The notes beneath the pieces are model-generated. The model made no database searches and was not told where the DNA came from. It saw nothing but the letters and a program-made list of their open reading frames with translations. DNA of 64,000 nucleotides from Salvia splendens (Eukaryota; Streptophyta; Magnoliopsida; Lamiales; Lamiaceae). The stretch spans positions 4,216,001-4,280,000 of the forward strand of contig NC_056048.1 in the NCBI RefSeq assembly GCF_004379255.2, written 5' to 3'. A program made the position numbers and the translations under genes. Position 1 is the stretch's first letter; every line of letters starts with the position of its first letter. Shown piece after piece: positions 34,620-44,746 of the stretch.

Positions 34620-35948
34620 GGCCCCGTTTGGTAGCTATGTTACGATTAGATAAGAGGATTAATCCGGGTTTATTTGTGCATTTGGTAGCTATGTTAATAA
34701 ACTTAATAGCTCGTGTTCTGTATCCGGCCCGGACAAAGCCCATTAAAAAATCTATGTTTCAGTCACATATGTAACCACCCATTTTGGCATGTTACATATC
34801 AAGGATACCTAGTTAATTTTGCAAAATACATTTTTACCCATCAAATTTGTAATCCTAAAAACATACGCCTCCCTTCTATTCTTCTTCACAGAAATTGCTT
34901 CTGCCTCCTCCATTTCTTCTGGCAACTCAAAAATCCGGCAACTACATTTCTTCGGGCGACACCATATCTCCCGGCGACTCCATTTTTGAATCAAGGTTAG
35001 GATGTTTGCAATTATTCTTCCAGATTTTTCGGCAACATATTCTCGCCGCTCGCCAGACCCTCACTCCACTTCTCCTTCATCCTCTTCAACCTATGCAGTA
35101 ACTGAATGAAATTTCACAAATTAATTAAAAAAGGGAAGACGTCGACACATTTAAAAAGGAAAAACCGAACCTTTGCAGTGGGATCGTCGCCGGAGACAGG
35201 AGACCTGAAAAGGTCCCGCTTGGCAGGTGGGCGCGAAGGAGTACCGGCGATCGGGTTGAAGAGGGGAATCGGAGCGGAAATTGGTGCAATTTCTTGAAGC
35301 GGGTATGATTCTTGACCGACATTTATAGTTGACATCGGCTGTGATTGAAGGAATTTCCAAGAATTGTGGAGGCGCCACCGAGGAATTGATTATGGTTGGC
35401 GGCGGCGATGCGGCGGTGGAGTAGTTTTGAAGCGAGGGATTGTTGAAAGGGGGAGGAAGAGGGGATTGTTAGAGACGATGTCTTCTTGATGGATTTTTGG
35501 AGGTAGTTGATTTCTTCATCATCCAGAGCTCGCCTCTCATTTGTTGTGTTTGGTCTATTTTTTCCAATTATTTCTTCATCATCTAGAGCTCGCCCAACGA
35601 TGATAACTAAAATTTGAGCATTCAGTCTGTAGAAGATCAACACAGTGAAACAGCTCTCGGTGAATCGATGAACATTCTGTTTGCAGGAGAGAAGTGCAAC
35701 AACATGATAATAGTTTTGGTACAGATATTCACAGTAAGGATAATTAAGTAATTAAATAAAATTAATGAGGATAATTTTGACAATTACAATTTTAATCTTT
35801 GTTGAACCAAACACTTAAATAGGATAACTCACAATTATCTTAATCTACCAAACACCCAATATATATTTCTTAACTAATTGAAACTATGATAAGTGTCATG
35901 AATTATATCATACCTAGTCGAAACATGACATAACTACCAAACGGGCCC
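34620..35948. mobile_element. TTA-flanked element N with GGCCCCGTTTGGTAG termini
   Basis: The left end GGCCCCGTTTGGTAGCTATG and right end CATAACTACCAAACGGGCCC form inverted repeats, with TTA on both sides (34617-34619, 35949-35951). That fits PIF/Harbinger target choice, although the terminal sequence differs from all other elements here. It is 1.33 kb with no transposase. Short minus-strand frames at about 35114-35643 (RALDDEEINYLQKSIKKTS, SLASKLLHRRIAAAN) look protein-like but I do not recognise them; they could be captured host exons. Confidence 0.72.
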
Positions 35949-35951
35949 TTA

Positions 35952-37261
35952 AAGAACTGATGGTTACAAATGGTGGTACGTTGTCGCTTTAGATGGGTTG
36001 CCATTTTAATATAAACATATATATATATATATATGGTTGTGATATAGGTAGAACTAATTCTTAATGTCGAACCGTTGAACTTAAAAATAGTTCATTATTA
36101 GACAACAGACATAGTTCATTTTAAGGTCATTTTAGCTCAATTTTTTTTTGCAATGAAATAAAACGATCAAATAATGAAGTTCGTATAAATTGATCAAATA
36201 GTGGATTTGAACCCTCGTCCTTTAAATATAGTGTTGTTTTTTAATGGGTAAATGAATGTAGATTTAAAATTAGATCATGGTGTATTTGAACTCGAAACCT
36301 TTGGCCTCGGGAATTACCACTCTACTACTTGGTCAACTCACACAACTCTAAATATATTTCTTCTTCTAGTGTTGTGTCGTTCTTCTATATCCATTTGTCC
36401 TTATCAGAATTCTACCAATGTGATCGTTAATACTATCTCTAATCATGCACCAAATCTCATTTTTTGTGTATAAAACTTCTTTAATCATATTGTAAAATCA
36501 CATTTTTACAATTTTCTACGGAATAACACCAAATATGAGTATACACTAGAGTTACTTCAAAATTTAGTGAGACGTACTAAAAAATTATGTAAAATATGAG
36601 TTTGATATAAATGATTGGAGATAGTTTTAACTTAGAGTAAATACAGATTGGCACACAAACTCCAATAGATTGAAAGTCAAGTGCTAATGCAGTGTGTGCA
36701 TGTTTATAAAGAAAAGCTTGATTTTAAGTTAATTTTAGATGAGGTGAACTGTTCTTCAATATGCAGAGTCTCTTCAATTTTCACTCATTTCCAAATTTCT
36801 CATTAAAGCTATGCTCTCTATTTCACGACAATCTTCCTTCAAGTTCCTTCTTCGTCATCATGTAATTTTCTTCTCTTTTCCATTTATCTAATTTCTCCAA
36901 TTTCACTTTCTACTTTATTTCTCTCATAAATGCAGAACAATCACGGAGTCAGAGAGAGAGAGAGTTGTTCCCATCAATGTTGGTCACAATTTTTTATAGA
37001 GCAATCTAAGAAGTAAGCACTTCAAACAAACGAAAAGCACTTCATTTTAGTCTCATAGTAGTATCATTATAATCTCATAACATTTTCACAAAAAAAAAAC
37101 CAAGCACAACTTTCTTAATCGACCTCCTTTTCTCCATCATTGTTAATTCTTCATAGCCTTAGCTTGAATCCGCTTGAAAGAAAATCATCCCTGCGAAACA
37201 TCACAACAAAAAAGGGGAAATATAAACAGAACAAATACCCAAAACCCAAAATTGAAAATAA
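35952..37261. other. Intergenic spacer
   Basis: AT-rich with short (AT)n near 36018 and (GA)n near 36950. The last 250 bases are the 3' flank of the F-box gene and match the flank of its paralogue at 44480-44746. No other gene seen. Confidence 0.5.
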
Positions 37262-38431
37262 TCAAGATAAGTAGAAAAAAGGATTAGCAAACCACCTTTT
37301 CTTCTTCATCTTCATCTTCATCTCCTTCACATCCTTTCTCGAATCATTGTGCTTTCGAGGCTCCTCCACACAAGGCCAAACGAGGCTCCCAACAACAACC
37401 TCCGTATCGAAAAACGGCTCATCCGCCTTCGCCTTAAACGAGGCGCTGAAGCCGCTAACACGAGCGATTGCGACGGTTTTCTTCTTCAGATCGTACCAGC
37501 TGAGGCACATTCCATCGTCGTTCAGCAAAACCTCGCCGCCGCCCTTGGAGTAAGCCAGCGGCCGCAGATCGCGACTAAAATGATCGAATCGCAGCAATTT
37601 CATCCACGACTGCTTCACGCCGTATTCCTTCATCAACCAGATCTCGGTGCTTCCCTTCATCCCCGGAACAACCGCCGTGAGACATCCTGCCATCACCTCC
37701 ACCGATCCCAAACCACCGCCGCGGGATTCCGGCAGCGGAATCTCGCTGTGCTCCTCCTTCCCGAGATCAAACGCCATGATCACCATCTTAGGCTTGCCGC
37801 CGTGTTTCGCAACGGTGTGGAGCGCGCCGTTCAGATAGATTCCCCATCTTGAAGTGTGACGTGGCAACACATAGGGGAAATCCTTTGCCTTCTTCCATGA
37901 ATTGGATTTGAGGCTGTAGATCGTCGTTTCCGTGGTGAAGGCATCTGCATTTATGTCGTTTGCAGCCTGACTAACCCTAACAACTTTATAATCGTCGTGT
38001 TTAGAATCGTATCCCAGCGCGAATGCAGACTGCCCGTACTCGGATCGGAAAAATCGAGCGGGGATCACCGGCTGCGGCGCCAATTTGAGCTGCTTCCGGA
38101 TCGCCGGATTCCAGAGGAATATGTCGCCAGAGGTGGGGATGAGGAGAACGAGGCCATCGCAGGAGCCTGTGACAGAGAATGCCTCGATTCGCGCGTCGCC
38201 AACTTGCAATTGCTTGAAGGAATCCAGATTTACGTAGTAGAATGGAGATGAATCGACCAATAGGGTGAGATTTCTGCTGGATCTCAAGGACTGTTGCAGA
38301 TGCAGTTGAATGAATTTTTTGCTGTCGATTAAGGATCGCCATGATCTGGAAACGGACCTGAAACGCAGGAGCGCCTTCGGCGGCAGGCGGCAGAGAATTT
38401 CTCTGACGATTTCTTCAGGTATAAACGGCAT
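37262..38431 (-). CDS. CPR1-like F-box protein, copy 1
   Basis: A single uninterrupted 389-residue frame starts MPFIPEEIVREILCRLPPKALLRFRSVSRSWRSLI at 38431. Residues 3-45 are the F-box that binds SKP1/ASK in SCF ubiquitin ligases. The rest is an F-box-associated domain typical of the CPR1/CPR30 family (GLVLLIPTSGDIFLWNPAIRKQLKLAP, ALGYDSKHDDYKVVRVSQ, NGALHTVAKHG, STEIWLMKEYGVKQSW). Arabidopsis CPR1 controls levels of NLR immune receptors; the target here is unknown. The tail is Lys-rich and ends in FANPFFYLS, unlike copy 2. Harbinger element F begins 146 bp upstream. Confidence 0.9.
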   Translation of the reverse strand: MPFIPEEIVREILCRLPPKALLRFRSVSRSWRSLIDSKKFIQLHLQQSLRSSRNLTLLVDSSPFYYVNLDSFKQLQVGDARIEAFSVTGSCDGLVLLIPTSGDIFLWNPAIRKQLKLAPQPVIPARFFRSEYGQSAFALGYDSKHDDYKVVRVSQAANDINADAFTTETTIYSLKSNSWKKAKDFPYVLPRHTSRWGIYLNGALHTVAKHGGKPKMVIMAFDLGKEEHSEIPLPESRGGGLGSVEVMAGCLTAVVPGMKGSTEIWLMKEYGVKQSWMKLLRFDHFSRDLRPLAYSKGGGEVLLNDDGMCLSWYDLKKKTVAIARVSGFSASFKAKADEPFFDTEVVVGSLVWPCVEEPRKHNDSRKDVKEMKMKMKKKRWFANPFFYLS

Positions 38432-38576
38432 GGTAGGGCTGAGAGAGTTTGGATGCTGGATATTGAATTTTGAGGAGAGTGGACTGACTGTTGACGTATC
38501 AAATACGCGACGAACTACTCCCGCAAATTACGTTGAATTAGAGCATGATAATATGTAAGCCATGACCCCGCCATAA

Positions 38577-38860
38577 GGCCATCCGCAATGGGCGGACGAT
38601 GGCACGCCCGATGGCGCGCATCGTCCGCGCCATCGATCGTCCGCGCCCATTGCGGATACGGACGATAGGTCGCGGACGATCGTCGCGGCCGATACTAAGG
38701 GCGCGGAGGATGGCGCGCCCGATGCCTATCGTCCGCGCCATCGTCCGCCCCATTGTGGCGTACACGGACGATGGCTGCGGACGATAGGCATCGGGCGCGC
38801 CATCGTCCTCCCCATTGTGGCGTACACGGACGATAGGTCGCGGACGATGGCACGCGGTTT
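38577..38860. repeat. Subterminal CGGACGAT motif array of element F
   Basis: The motif GGACGAT or its inverse recurs about a dozen times in 280 bases, in both orientations, with stretches such as TTGTGGCGTACACGGACGAT repeated. Dense subterminal motifs are where Harbinger ORF1 or transposase would be expected to bind. Element K has a shorter version. Confidence 0.7.
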
Positions 38861-38946
38861 GGTTGTTTTATAAATAGAGTTCATTCGTTTTACATTTCAT
38901 TTCACAATTTCACTTTCGAAACTTACATTTACATAATTACTACGAA

Positions 38947-40029
38947 ATGGCTTCAAGTCCAAATAGTCCTATGTTTAGTGGAGATGCGCGTTGGCCGGGT
39001 ACAGAACCCGGCCAATATCGTTCGTTCGACACCAACGCCCAATACGATCCCGATTTCAGTACGGACTCGTATGGGTTGTCGGACATGGAGCCGTCTCCAA
39101 CCCGACCAGTCGCCCCCTCCCGACGTGACGCCGCAGCGGCCGATCCCGACCCCGCCGCGACCGCTTCCGCCCCAGCCAAAAAGAAGCGGAACCGGCAGCG
39201 GGCGCAGAAGTTGCCGCCTCCCGGTGATTGCGATGAGTACGCCCCCGGTCGTACAAACTACACCGACGAGGAAACTCTCATTTTGGCCCGGTGTTGGGTA
39301 GATATATCGGAAGATCCGATATTCGCGAACAACCAGAGGCAGTTCGCGTACTGGCAGCGCATCGCCGACCTCTACAATGCGGCCAAGCCGCCGAACGCGT
39401 ACAAGCGCAAGCGTGAGCAACTCCGCAAGCACTGGGATCAAGTGAAGAAGCAAGTGAACTTGTACGCGGCGGAGTTCGAGAAGTGCGCGCGGGCACAAGG
39501 GAGCGGCGAGAGCTGGGAAGACGTGCGTGCTAAAGCGATATTGTCGTACCGGTCGATGTTCGGCGAGTTCAAGCACGAGGCCATCTGGACGCTTTTGAGG
39601 GACAAGCAGAAATTCCAAGGTGGAATTCTGCACACTAGTGCGCCAAAGAGGATGAAGACCACCGAAGTTGGTGGTTACACGAGCAGCGGCAGCGGCAATC
39701 AACCGGTTGACCTCAACCGGTTGTACGTGGACGACAGCGGTTCCGGCACACCGATGTCCTCCCGACGTCCTCCCGGCGTCAAGGCTGCGAAGGCCAAAGG
39801 GAAGGCGGCCGCGACCTCATCCTCGACCGCTGCAACCCCACCTCCGCTCCCGGAAATGCTCCCGCCCCAGGCAGCCGAAGTGTATTCGTCGTTGGCGACA
39901 GCGTCGATGGCGAGGACGTTGTTGGAGACGCACAAGGCCCTCAAGAAGTGTACCGACCCCGACGAAGCCGAATACCTCCGGGCATTGATAGATGAACTGC
40001 GTCGGAAGTTGGGAATTGCACCGACTTAG
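38947..40029 (+). CDS. Harbinger ORF1, Myb/SANT-like DNA-binding protein, intact 360 residues (element F)
   Basis: The frame starts MASSPNSPMFSGDARWPG downstream of a TATA-like TTATAAATAGAG at about 38870 and runs unbroken to TAG at 40027-40029. Residues about 100-175 (YTDEETLILARCWVDISEDPIFANNQ, FAYWQRIADLYN, REQLRKHWDQVKKQV) form the tri-helix/SANT-like domain of plant PIF/Pong ORF1 proteins. A basic stretch (RPPGVKAAKAKGKAAA) and a C-terminal helix (YLRALIDELRRKLG) follow. Such proteins bind subterminal DNA and bring the transposase to the nucleus and the element. It is not a host transcription factor. It is the only intact ORF1 in the window. Confidence 0.9.
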   Translation: MASSPNSPMFSGDARWPGTEPGQYRSFDTNAQYDPDFSTDSYGLSDMEPSPTRPVAPSRRDAAAADPDPAATASAPAKKKRNRQRAQKLPPPGDCDEYAPGRTNYTDEETLILARCWVDISEDPIFANNQRQFAYWQRIADLYNAAKPPNAYKRKREQLRKHWDQVKKQVNLYAAEFEKCARAQGSGESWEDVRAKAILSYRSMFGEFKHEAIWTLLRDKQKFQGGILHTSAPKRMKTTEVGGYTSSGSGNQPVDLNRLYVDDSGSGTPMSSRRPPGVKAAKAKGKAAATSSSTAATPPPLPEMLPPQAAEVYSSLATASMARTLLETHKALKKCTDPDEAEYLRALIDELRRKLGIAPT

Positions 40030-40164
40030 TTTTTTTTTTTGTAAGTTGAACGGTGTAACTTCTTTTTTTATTAATGTGTCCCCGTTTGTTATTTCGACCT
40101 TTTTATTTACTCGTTATTAATTGTTAGTTGAAAACATTTAAATCAATTAAACAAATAAATAAAA

Positions 40165-40313
40165 TGATGATGTGGCGCGCCATAGGGCGCGCCTTAGGGC
40201 GCGCCTTAGGGCGCCCCACTGCAGGTGGGGAGGTAGGAGGATAAAACTGCTGACGTGGCGCGCCATAGGGCGCGCCTTAGGGCGCGCCTTAGGGCGCCCC
40301 ATTGCTAATGCCC
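40165..40313. repeat. Right-end GGCGCGCC repeat of element F
   Basis: The block TGACGTGGCGCGCCATAGGG followed by CGCGCCTTAGGG units occurs twice (about 40168-40220 and 40252-40300). Element K ends with a degenerate version at 56370-56482. Confidence 0.85.
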
Positions 40314-40316
40314 TAA

Positions 40317-42170
40317 ACTCCTCCTGTCACATCATCAGTACTAAAAATTCCTCCGGCCACACAAACAACTAGATAAGTAATAGGTCAGTCATATCCTAAC
40401 CACAATAAACAAAATTATAAAAAATAAATAATTAACAATCACACAAAATACAGAATTAAATTTACGACACAGATATGGAAAAATTCAATAATAATATTAA
40501 AATTTTAAAAAGTACATTAATTAAAAAAATTACATTAATTTAAAAAAAAACTCCTCCTCCACACACGAGCCCTCGCCTCCGCCTCACTACTCGTCGTCGT
40601 CGCCGTTGTCGCTGCTATCCGGGACCCACAAATCTGCGGCGTCTGAGCCCCCAACTGTGCCGCTGCAGCATTCAAATCGGCCTGCATACTCACGAGCATT
40701 GAGTGAAGAAAACTCTTCTCCTCGGGGTCAGTTGCCGCCTTCTTGTCAACTAAGATCTTGTACATCTGAGGCCGCGTTTGTTGACGCGCGAAGAAGGCGA
40801 GCTCGGCTGTCGACCTGCCAACAGGGGGGATGCCGACTGGACCTCCTGGGACCCCTGGCGAGCCCGTTGCGCCCACCTTTGACCAACCGGGCGAGTGCGG
40901 CGAGTAAATGCGGTAGGGGACGGGAACTCATGAACATCCTCGGGGAGGTCGTGGGATCCGCCGCTGCTGCCGCTGCTGTAATCACCGGTATAGTCCAGTC
41001 GCTGCTTCTTCGGCCAGCCAGCATCGACACCTGCCCGAAACTTCTCGGAGTCCATCAGCACCTCATAGCAGTTCCAGTAGGTGAACTTCTTATAAAGCCC
41101 GGGCACGGGGAAGGCTTTCTCTGCTATCCTCCTGCAGTCGTCGTCAGTTTGGCCACTGGTCTGCATGCGGAGGGCGTTGGTGTACAAGCCCGAAAATCGG
41201 GAGACCCCAGCCCTGATTCGGCCCCACCCCTTCCGGCACTCCTCCCCGTTGCGTGGCCTCCCCTCCAGGCAAAATGCCTTGTAGGCTGCTGCTATTTTAG
41301 CCCACAAGGTGACGATCCTCTGATTGTTCGAGGCGAGGGGATCATCGCAAACACTCACCTACGCCTTGGACAGCGCGACGTTCTCCGCATCCGTCCACTT
41401 CCTCCGTGCCGGGCTCTCGTCATCAGCCGGCTGCGACGACTTGCCAACCACCCTCTTGCCCTTGCCCTTCTTCTTCTTTGGCGCGCCCCGACCCCGCCCT
41501 ACTCTCCGTTTGAACGGGAATGTCCGCATCCCCGAGATCTATCCTCAACTCCTCTAAGGAGAAAGTATCACACCTAGTGAACTGCATCTCCAATGGGGTT
41601 GATGTGTGCGAAGAAGCAGTCAAAAAATCAAAACTGGGGCGATAGACGTTGTCCCCCCCCCCCCCCGGCGTCCCTTACATCCCCCGGCTGCCACCCTGGC
41701 ATGATCTGCATCCCGGGTACCCCCTGCCCGCCCGGCATCACCGGCCCGCCCTGCATCCCCTGCCATCCCGACATACTACCCCCGAATGCCATCCCGGGCA
41801 TCATCTGCTGCAAGGGTACATGTTGTAGTACCCGGCCATCGGACCCCATCCACTTCCCACGGGTACCGTGGGAGTTTGAGACCCGCTCGTCACTGGAGTA
41901 GACTCATTGTTGCGCTCCATTTCGCGTTGTTGCTCTTGTACAGAAATTAAGATAGAGAGAAAACTCGTTAAAACAAGTGGTGCGAATGAAAATGACGTGC
42001 AAATCGCGTATATATAGTGTTTCGAAAATTAAATAAAAAAAATATAAAAAATCGGCTGGCCAATCGCTCGTCGATCGGGAGTCTACAATGGCGGTCAGCC
42101 GATCGGCGAGCGCATCAGCCAGTGCCCGGGAATCGGCTAGCCGGTCCGCTCGCCGCCATTGTGGATGCTC
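40317..42170 (-). mobile_element. PIF/Harbinger element J, ORF1-type, left end unresolved
   Basis: The right end CCATTGTGGATGCTC (to 42170) is followed by TAA. The left side directly abuts the TAA after element F, and I see no own terminus there; F may have inserted into J, with J's true left end near GAGCATG at 38538. The left 200 bases (ACATCATCAG, then ATTCAATAATAATATTAAAATTT) and the leader (CGCGTATATATAGTGTTTCG near 42007) are shared with element I, which carries a transposase. Confidence 0.7.
40535..41920 (-). pseudogene. Harbinger ORF1 pseudogene (element J)
   Basis: The minus strand starts MERNNESTPVTSGSQTP at 41920, then frameshifts near 41820 into a Met/Gly/Pro-rich stretch (QQMMPGMAFGG). 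At about 41360 it has a TAG where relatives have the Trp of KAWVSV. The SANT-like domain follows (VSVCDDPLASNNQRIVTLWAKIAAAYK, GWGRIRAGVSRFSGLY), and after a frame change near 40870 the C-terminal PxGxxxAK-like region and helix (ELAFFARQQTRPQMYKIL). Several breaks make it inactive. A C-run of 13 near 41654 is a likely slippage site. Confidence 0.82.
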
Positions 42171-42588
42171 TAATTTTTCGGTTGAAAAGTATCATGACTC
42201 ATGCGCTCGTAACATAAGTTGATGGGCTGGTTGGAGAGGGGCCCATGTGAAAGGTTTCAAGCCAAGATTAGGAGCGAGCAAAATATTTGAAATGTTTCAA
42301 GCCGAGATTAGGAGCGAGCAAAATATTTGAAATCTAAATCAAACTAAACTTTAGAATTTGATTAGAGTTCATTTAGTACAAGGAATAAGAATTAAATTGG
42401 AATAAATAATCTATGGAACTGAATTTTAAATTAATTTTAAAATTTTATGTTTGGTAAAATAAATTGGTAGAATTAAATTGAATTTGAAAAAATCGTAAAC
42501 ACACAGTATACAAATACACAACAATAACCCACATTCACTAAATCCACTTTGTGCACACACACAAACACAAACACTAGATTACTACAAT

Positions 42589-42609
42589 ACACACACACAC
42601 ACACACACA
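42589..42609. repeat. (AC)n microsatellite
   Basis: Ten consecutive AC units in a wider CA-rich tract (42545-42620). Confidence 0.9.
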
Positions 42610-42848
42610 AACACAAACGCTCATTCAATATACATAAGCAATACACATTGTATACACACACTATATGCAAATTAAAGTCGTTATTAATAATTAAAGTTGT
42701 TACACACACTATTTGTAACCACACAAACTAACTGAATACACAGAGAATTCACATAATATATAATACACACTCAACATATACTAACATCTTTTTTAGTTTT
42801 ATTTTTTTATTTTTGTGTTTTCCTCACGTTAGCTGTTGTTTTATAGTA

Positions 42849-43083
42849 CTTCATTCGTTCACCATTAAGAGTCTTATTTGAATTCGGCACGAGTTTTAAG
42901 AAATATAAGGAACGTAAGTGAGAAAAGGTAGTGGAATATGAGACCAATTTTTGTATATTAATTTTAGAATGAGTTAGTGGAAAGTGGGGTCTACCTATCA
43001 TTTATAGTCAAAGTGAACCGTGACTGTTAACAGCGAACGAACTAAAATGGTAAAGTGAGACTTCTAATGGCGGACAAAGGAAG
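42849..43083. mobile_element. Stowaway-type MITE (diverged)
   Basis: Left end CTTCATTCGTTCACC and right end GGCGGACAAAGGAAG are diverged inverted repeats flanked by TA. The interior (GGCACGAGTTTTAAGAAATA, GTATATTAATTTTA) matches the MITE at 10853-11098. Confidence 0.75.
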
Positions 43084-43474
43084 TATTTAGCAGTAGGAAG
43101 CTTGGAATGTTTTGACAAATTCAATACTAGTAACATTTTTGTTTGATGATTTCCTAGTAAATAAGTGAGATTTCTGTGGGATAATGGACAAACTCCATTT
43201 CTTGTGCCATGAAATAAAAAAAATGCACATTGAATCTGTGTTATCTATTTGCTTTTGGATTTTGGTGAGTATCATCATGAATTTGATGTAGTAGTAAACT
43301 TGCAATTCACTCATCATATTCTGAGGTTCTTTTACCTGCATTAATGTTCTTGCTTGCATATAACAAGCTCGAATAGTAAATCATCAAGTAGGAATGAATA
43401 CTTTGATGTGTTTAATATCATAAGTGTTTGATGATTAACCATCATTTCTGTTTCCACAACTTATTGACTTCAGT

Positions 43475-44313
43475 TCATCCAACAGAGACACAACCATCAG
43501 AATCACTTTCTGTCTCAGATCCGACTTCAACGCCATCCTCCTCCTTTACTACTGCTAAACCTTACAAACATGAATCCTTCGAAACAGTTCAAGTTGATTC
43601 TTTCAAGATGGTAGGATCAATTGAGGCGGAGTTGGTGATAAGGGTGTCCACGATAGAAAAGCCCATGGCCCTCTGCCCATGCCACAAAAACTTGGCCAAG
43701 GCCAAGAAACTTGGTCGGCCATAAAAAAAAAACTTGTCCACCTTAATAGCGGACAAGCTCAAGCCACAAATTAATTTTTTTTTTTTTTCATTTTTTGTAT
43801 ATTTTAATTTAATTAGAATAAAAATTATCGGACTATAATAATTATAAAAAATGCATAATTTAATAAAAAAAATTGAAAAATGTAGAGAATGAAAATTAAG
43901 GGTGTAAAATGTGGGTGATGTGAAAATGTGTGGAATGAGGTATTTATAAACAATTTTCGAAAATATTAAAAATTTAAAAAAAATTCGGAAATGGGCGGAG
44001 CCGCAGAATGAGGTATTTATAAACAATTTTCGAAAATATTAAAAATTTAAAAAAAATTCGGAAATGGGCGGAGCCGCGGCTCTCGCCCAAGAGCCTTGGC
44101 AGAGCCGTCACCGTGGCGCTCCCATGGGCGCCCCCCCTCCCCCGCCGCGGCTCCCCTATCGTGGATACTCTAAGCCATCTAAGAGAAGCCAGAGTTCAGG
44201 TGTTGAAATCAAAAGATGTTGGCCCTCCAAAGAAGCTCGTGGAGGCTCTCATAAACATCGTCATTGAAGAGTTTCATGGCGGTCTCTATAAAGAGAATGA
44301 ATGGCTTGATAAA
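43475..44313 (+). pseudogene. Unidentified host exon split by a Harbinger MITE
   Basis: After an acceptor-like TTGACTTCAG the frame reads VHPTETQPSESLSVSDP to ETVQVDSFKMVGSIEAELVI. It resumes after the MITE, in the same frame once one TAA copy is removed, as SHLREARVQVLKSKDVGPPK and KLVEALINIVIEEFHGGLYKENEWLDK, then a GTAATG donor-like site. The seamless joint shows that this was coding when the MITE arrived. I do not recognise the protein, and no start codon or partner exons are evident, so it may be a captured or leftover exon. Confidence 0.65.
43642..44170. mobile_element. Harbinger MITE G
   Basis: Ends GGGTGTCCACGATAG and CTATCGTGGATACTC are inverted repeats, with TAA on both sides (43639-43641, 44171-44173). 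529 bp, non-coding. A unit of about 72 bp (GAATGAGGTATTTATAAAC ... GGGCGGAGCCGC) is tandemly duplicated at about 43935-44078 and includes a TATTTATAAA promoter-like motif. Confidence 0.9.
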
Positions 44314-44746
44314 GTAATGTTCAGAAAGTTCAGCTGGGCTTTCCTGGTTTTTATCATAGGGCTATTGAGCCATTCCCTTTGTTGATGGTTTGGTTCGTCG
44401 ATTGCAGTTCGACTGGTTCCTTCCTCAGACCAACACCAACATAGTGCTCTACTTGTGGAGAGGAGAAGTGATTGACTAAAAATTGGAAGTATTAATAGTA
44501 AAGAGAAGAGATAGATGGCCTAAGAACTGAGCACTTCACACAAGCAAAACGAACTAAAATGCAAAACCCGAAAATCAAAACAAAAACCAAGCACAACTTT
44601 GTAAACGTAGTAATCAACCTCCATTTCTCCACTTAACTTTCACTGTTAATTCTTCATAGCCTTAGCTTGAATCGCCATTTGATCCCAACAACAAAAAAGG
44701 AGAAATATAAACAAAATAAATACCCAAAGCACTCAAAATTGTAAAA

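Larger units (their letters stand above)
38577..40313 (+). mobile_element. PIF/Harbinger element F, ORF1-only
   Basis: The left end GGCCATCCGCAATGGG follows TAA at 38574-38576. The right end CCCATTGCTAATGCCC (to 40313) is followed by TAA at 40314-40316. The left 280 bases carry many CGGACGAT / ATCGTCCG motifs, and the right 150 bases carry two rounds of GGCGCGCCATAGGGCGCGCC-type repeats. Both patterns recur at the two ends of element K (54610-56482), which encodes a transposase. The only gene in F is an intact Myb/SANT-like ORF1. Confidence 0.88.
42174..43474. other. Spacer with microsatellite and Stowaway
   Basis: No gene. It contains a direct repeat (TTTCAAGCCRAGATTAGGAG at about 42258 and 42294), an (AC)n tract and a Stowaway MITE. 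Confidence 0.5.

Noticed and set aside
38953..39702. 249-residue minus-strand frame
   Set aside because: Antisense shadow of the intact ORF1 in element F.
38947..40029. Host NAM/Myb transcription factor or glutathione transferase
   Set aside because: These labels are common for such proteins, but the gene lies between Harbinger termini with TAA duplications and has the PIF ORF1 domain order.
40606..41577. 323-residue plus-strand frame
   Set aside because: Antisense of the ORF1 pseudogene in element J; the minus strand shows the SANT-like domain.
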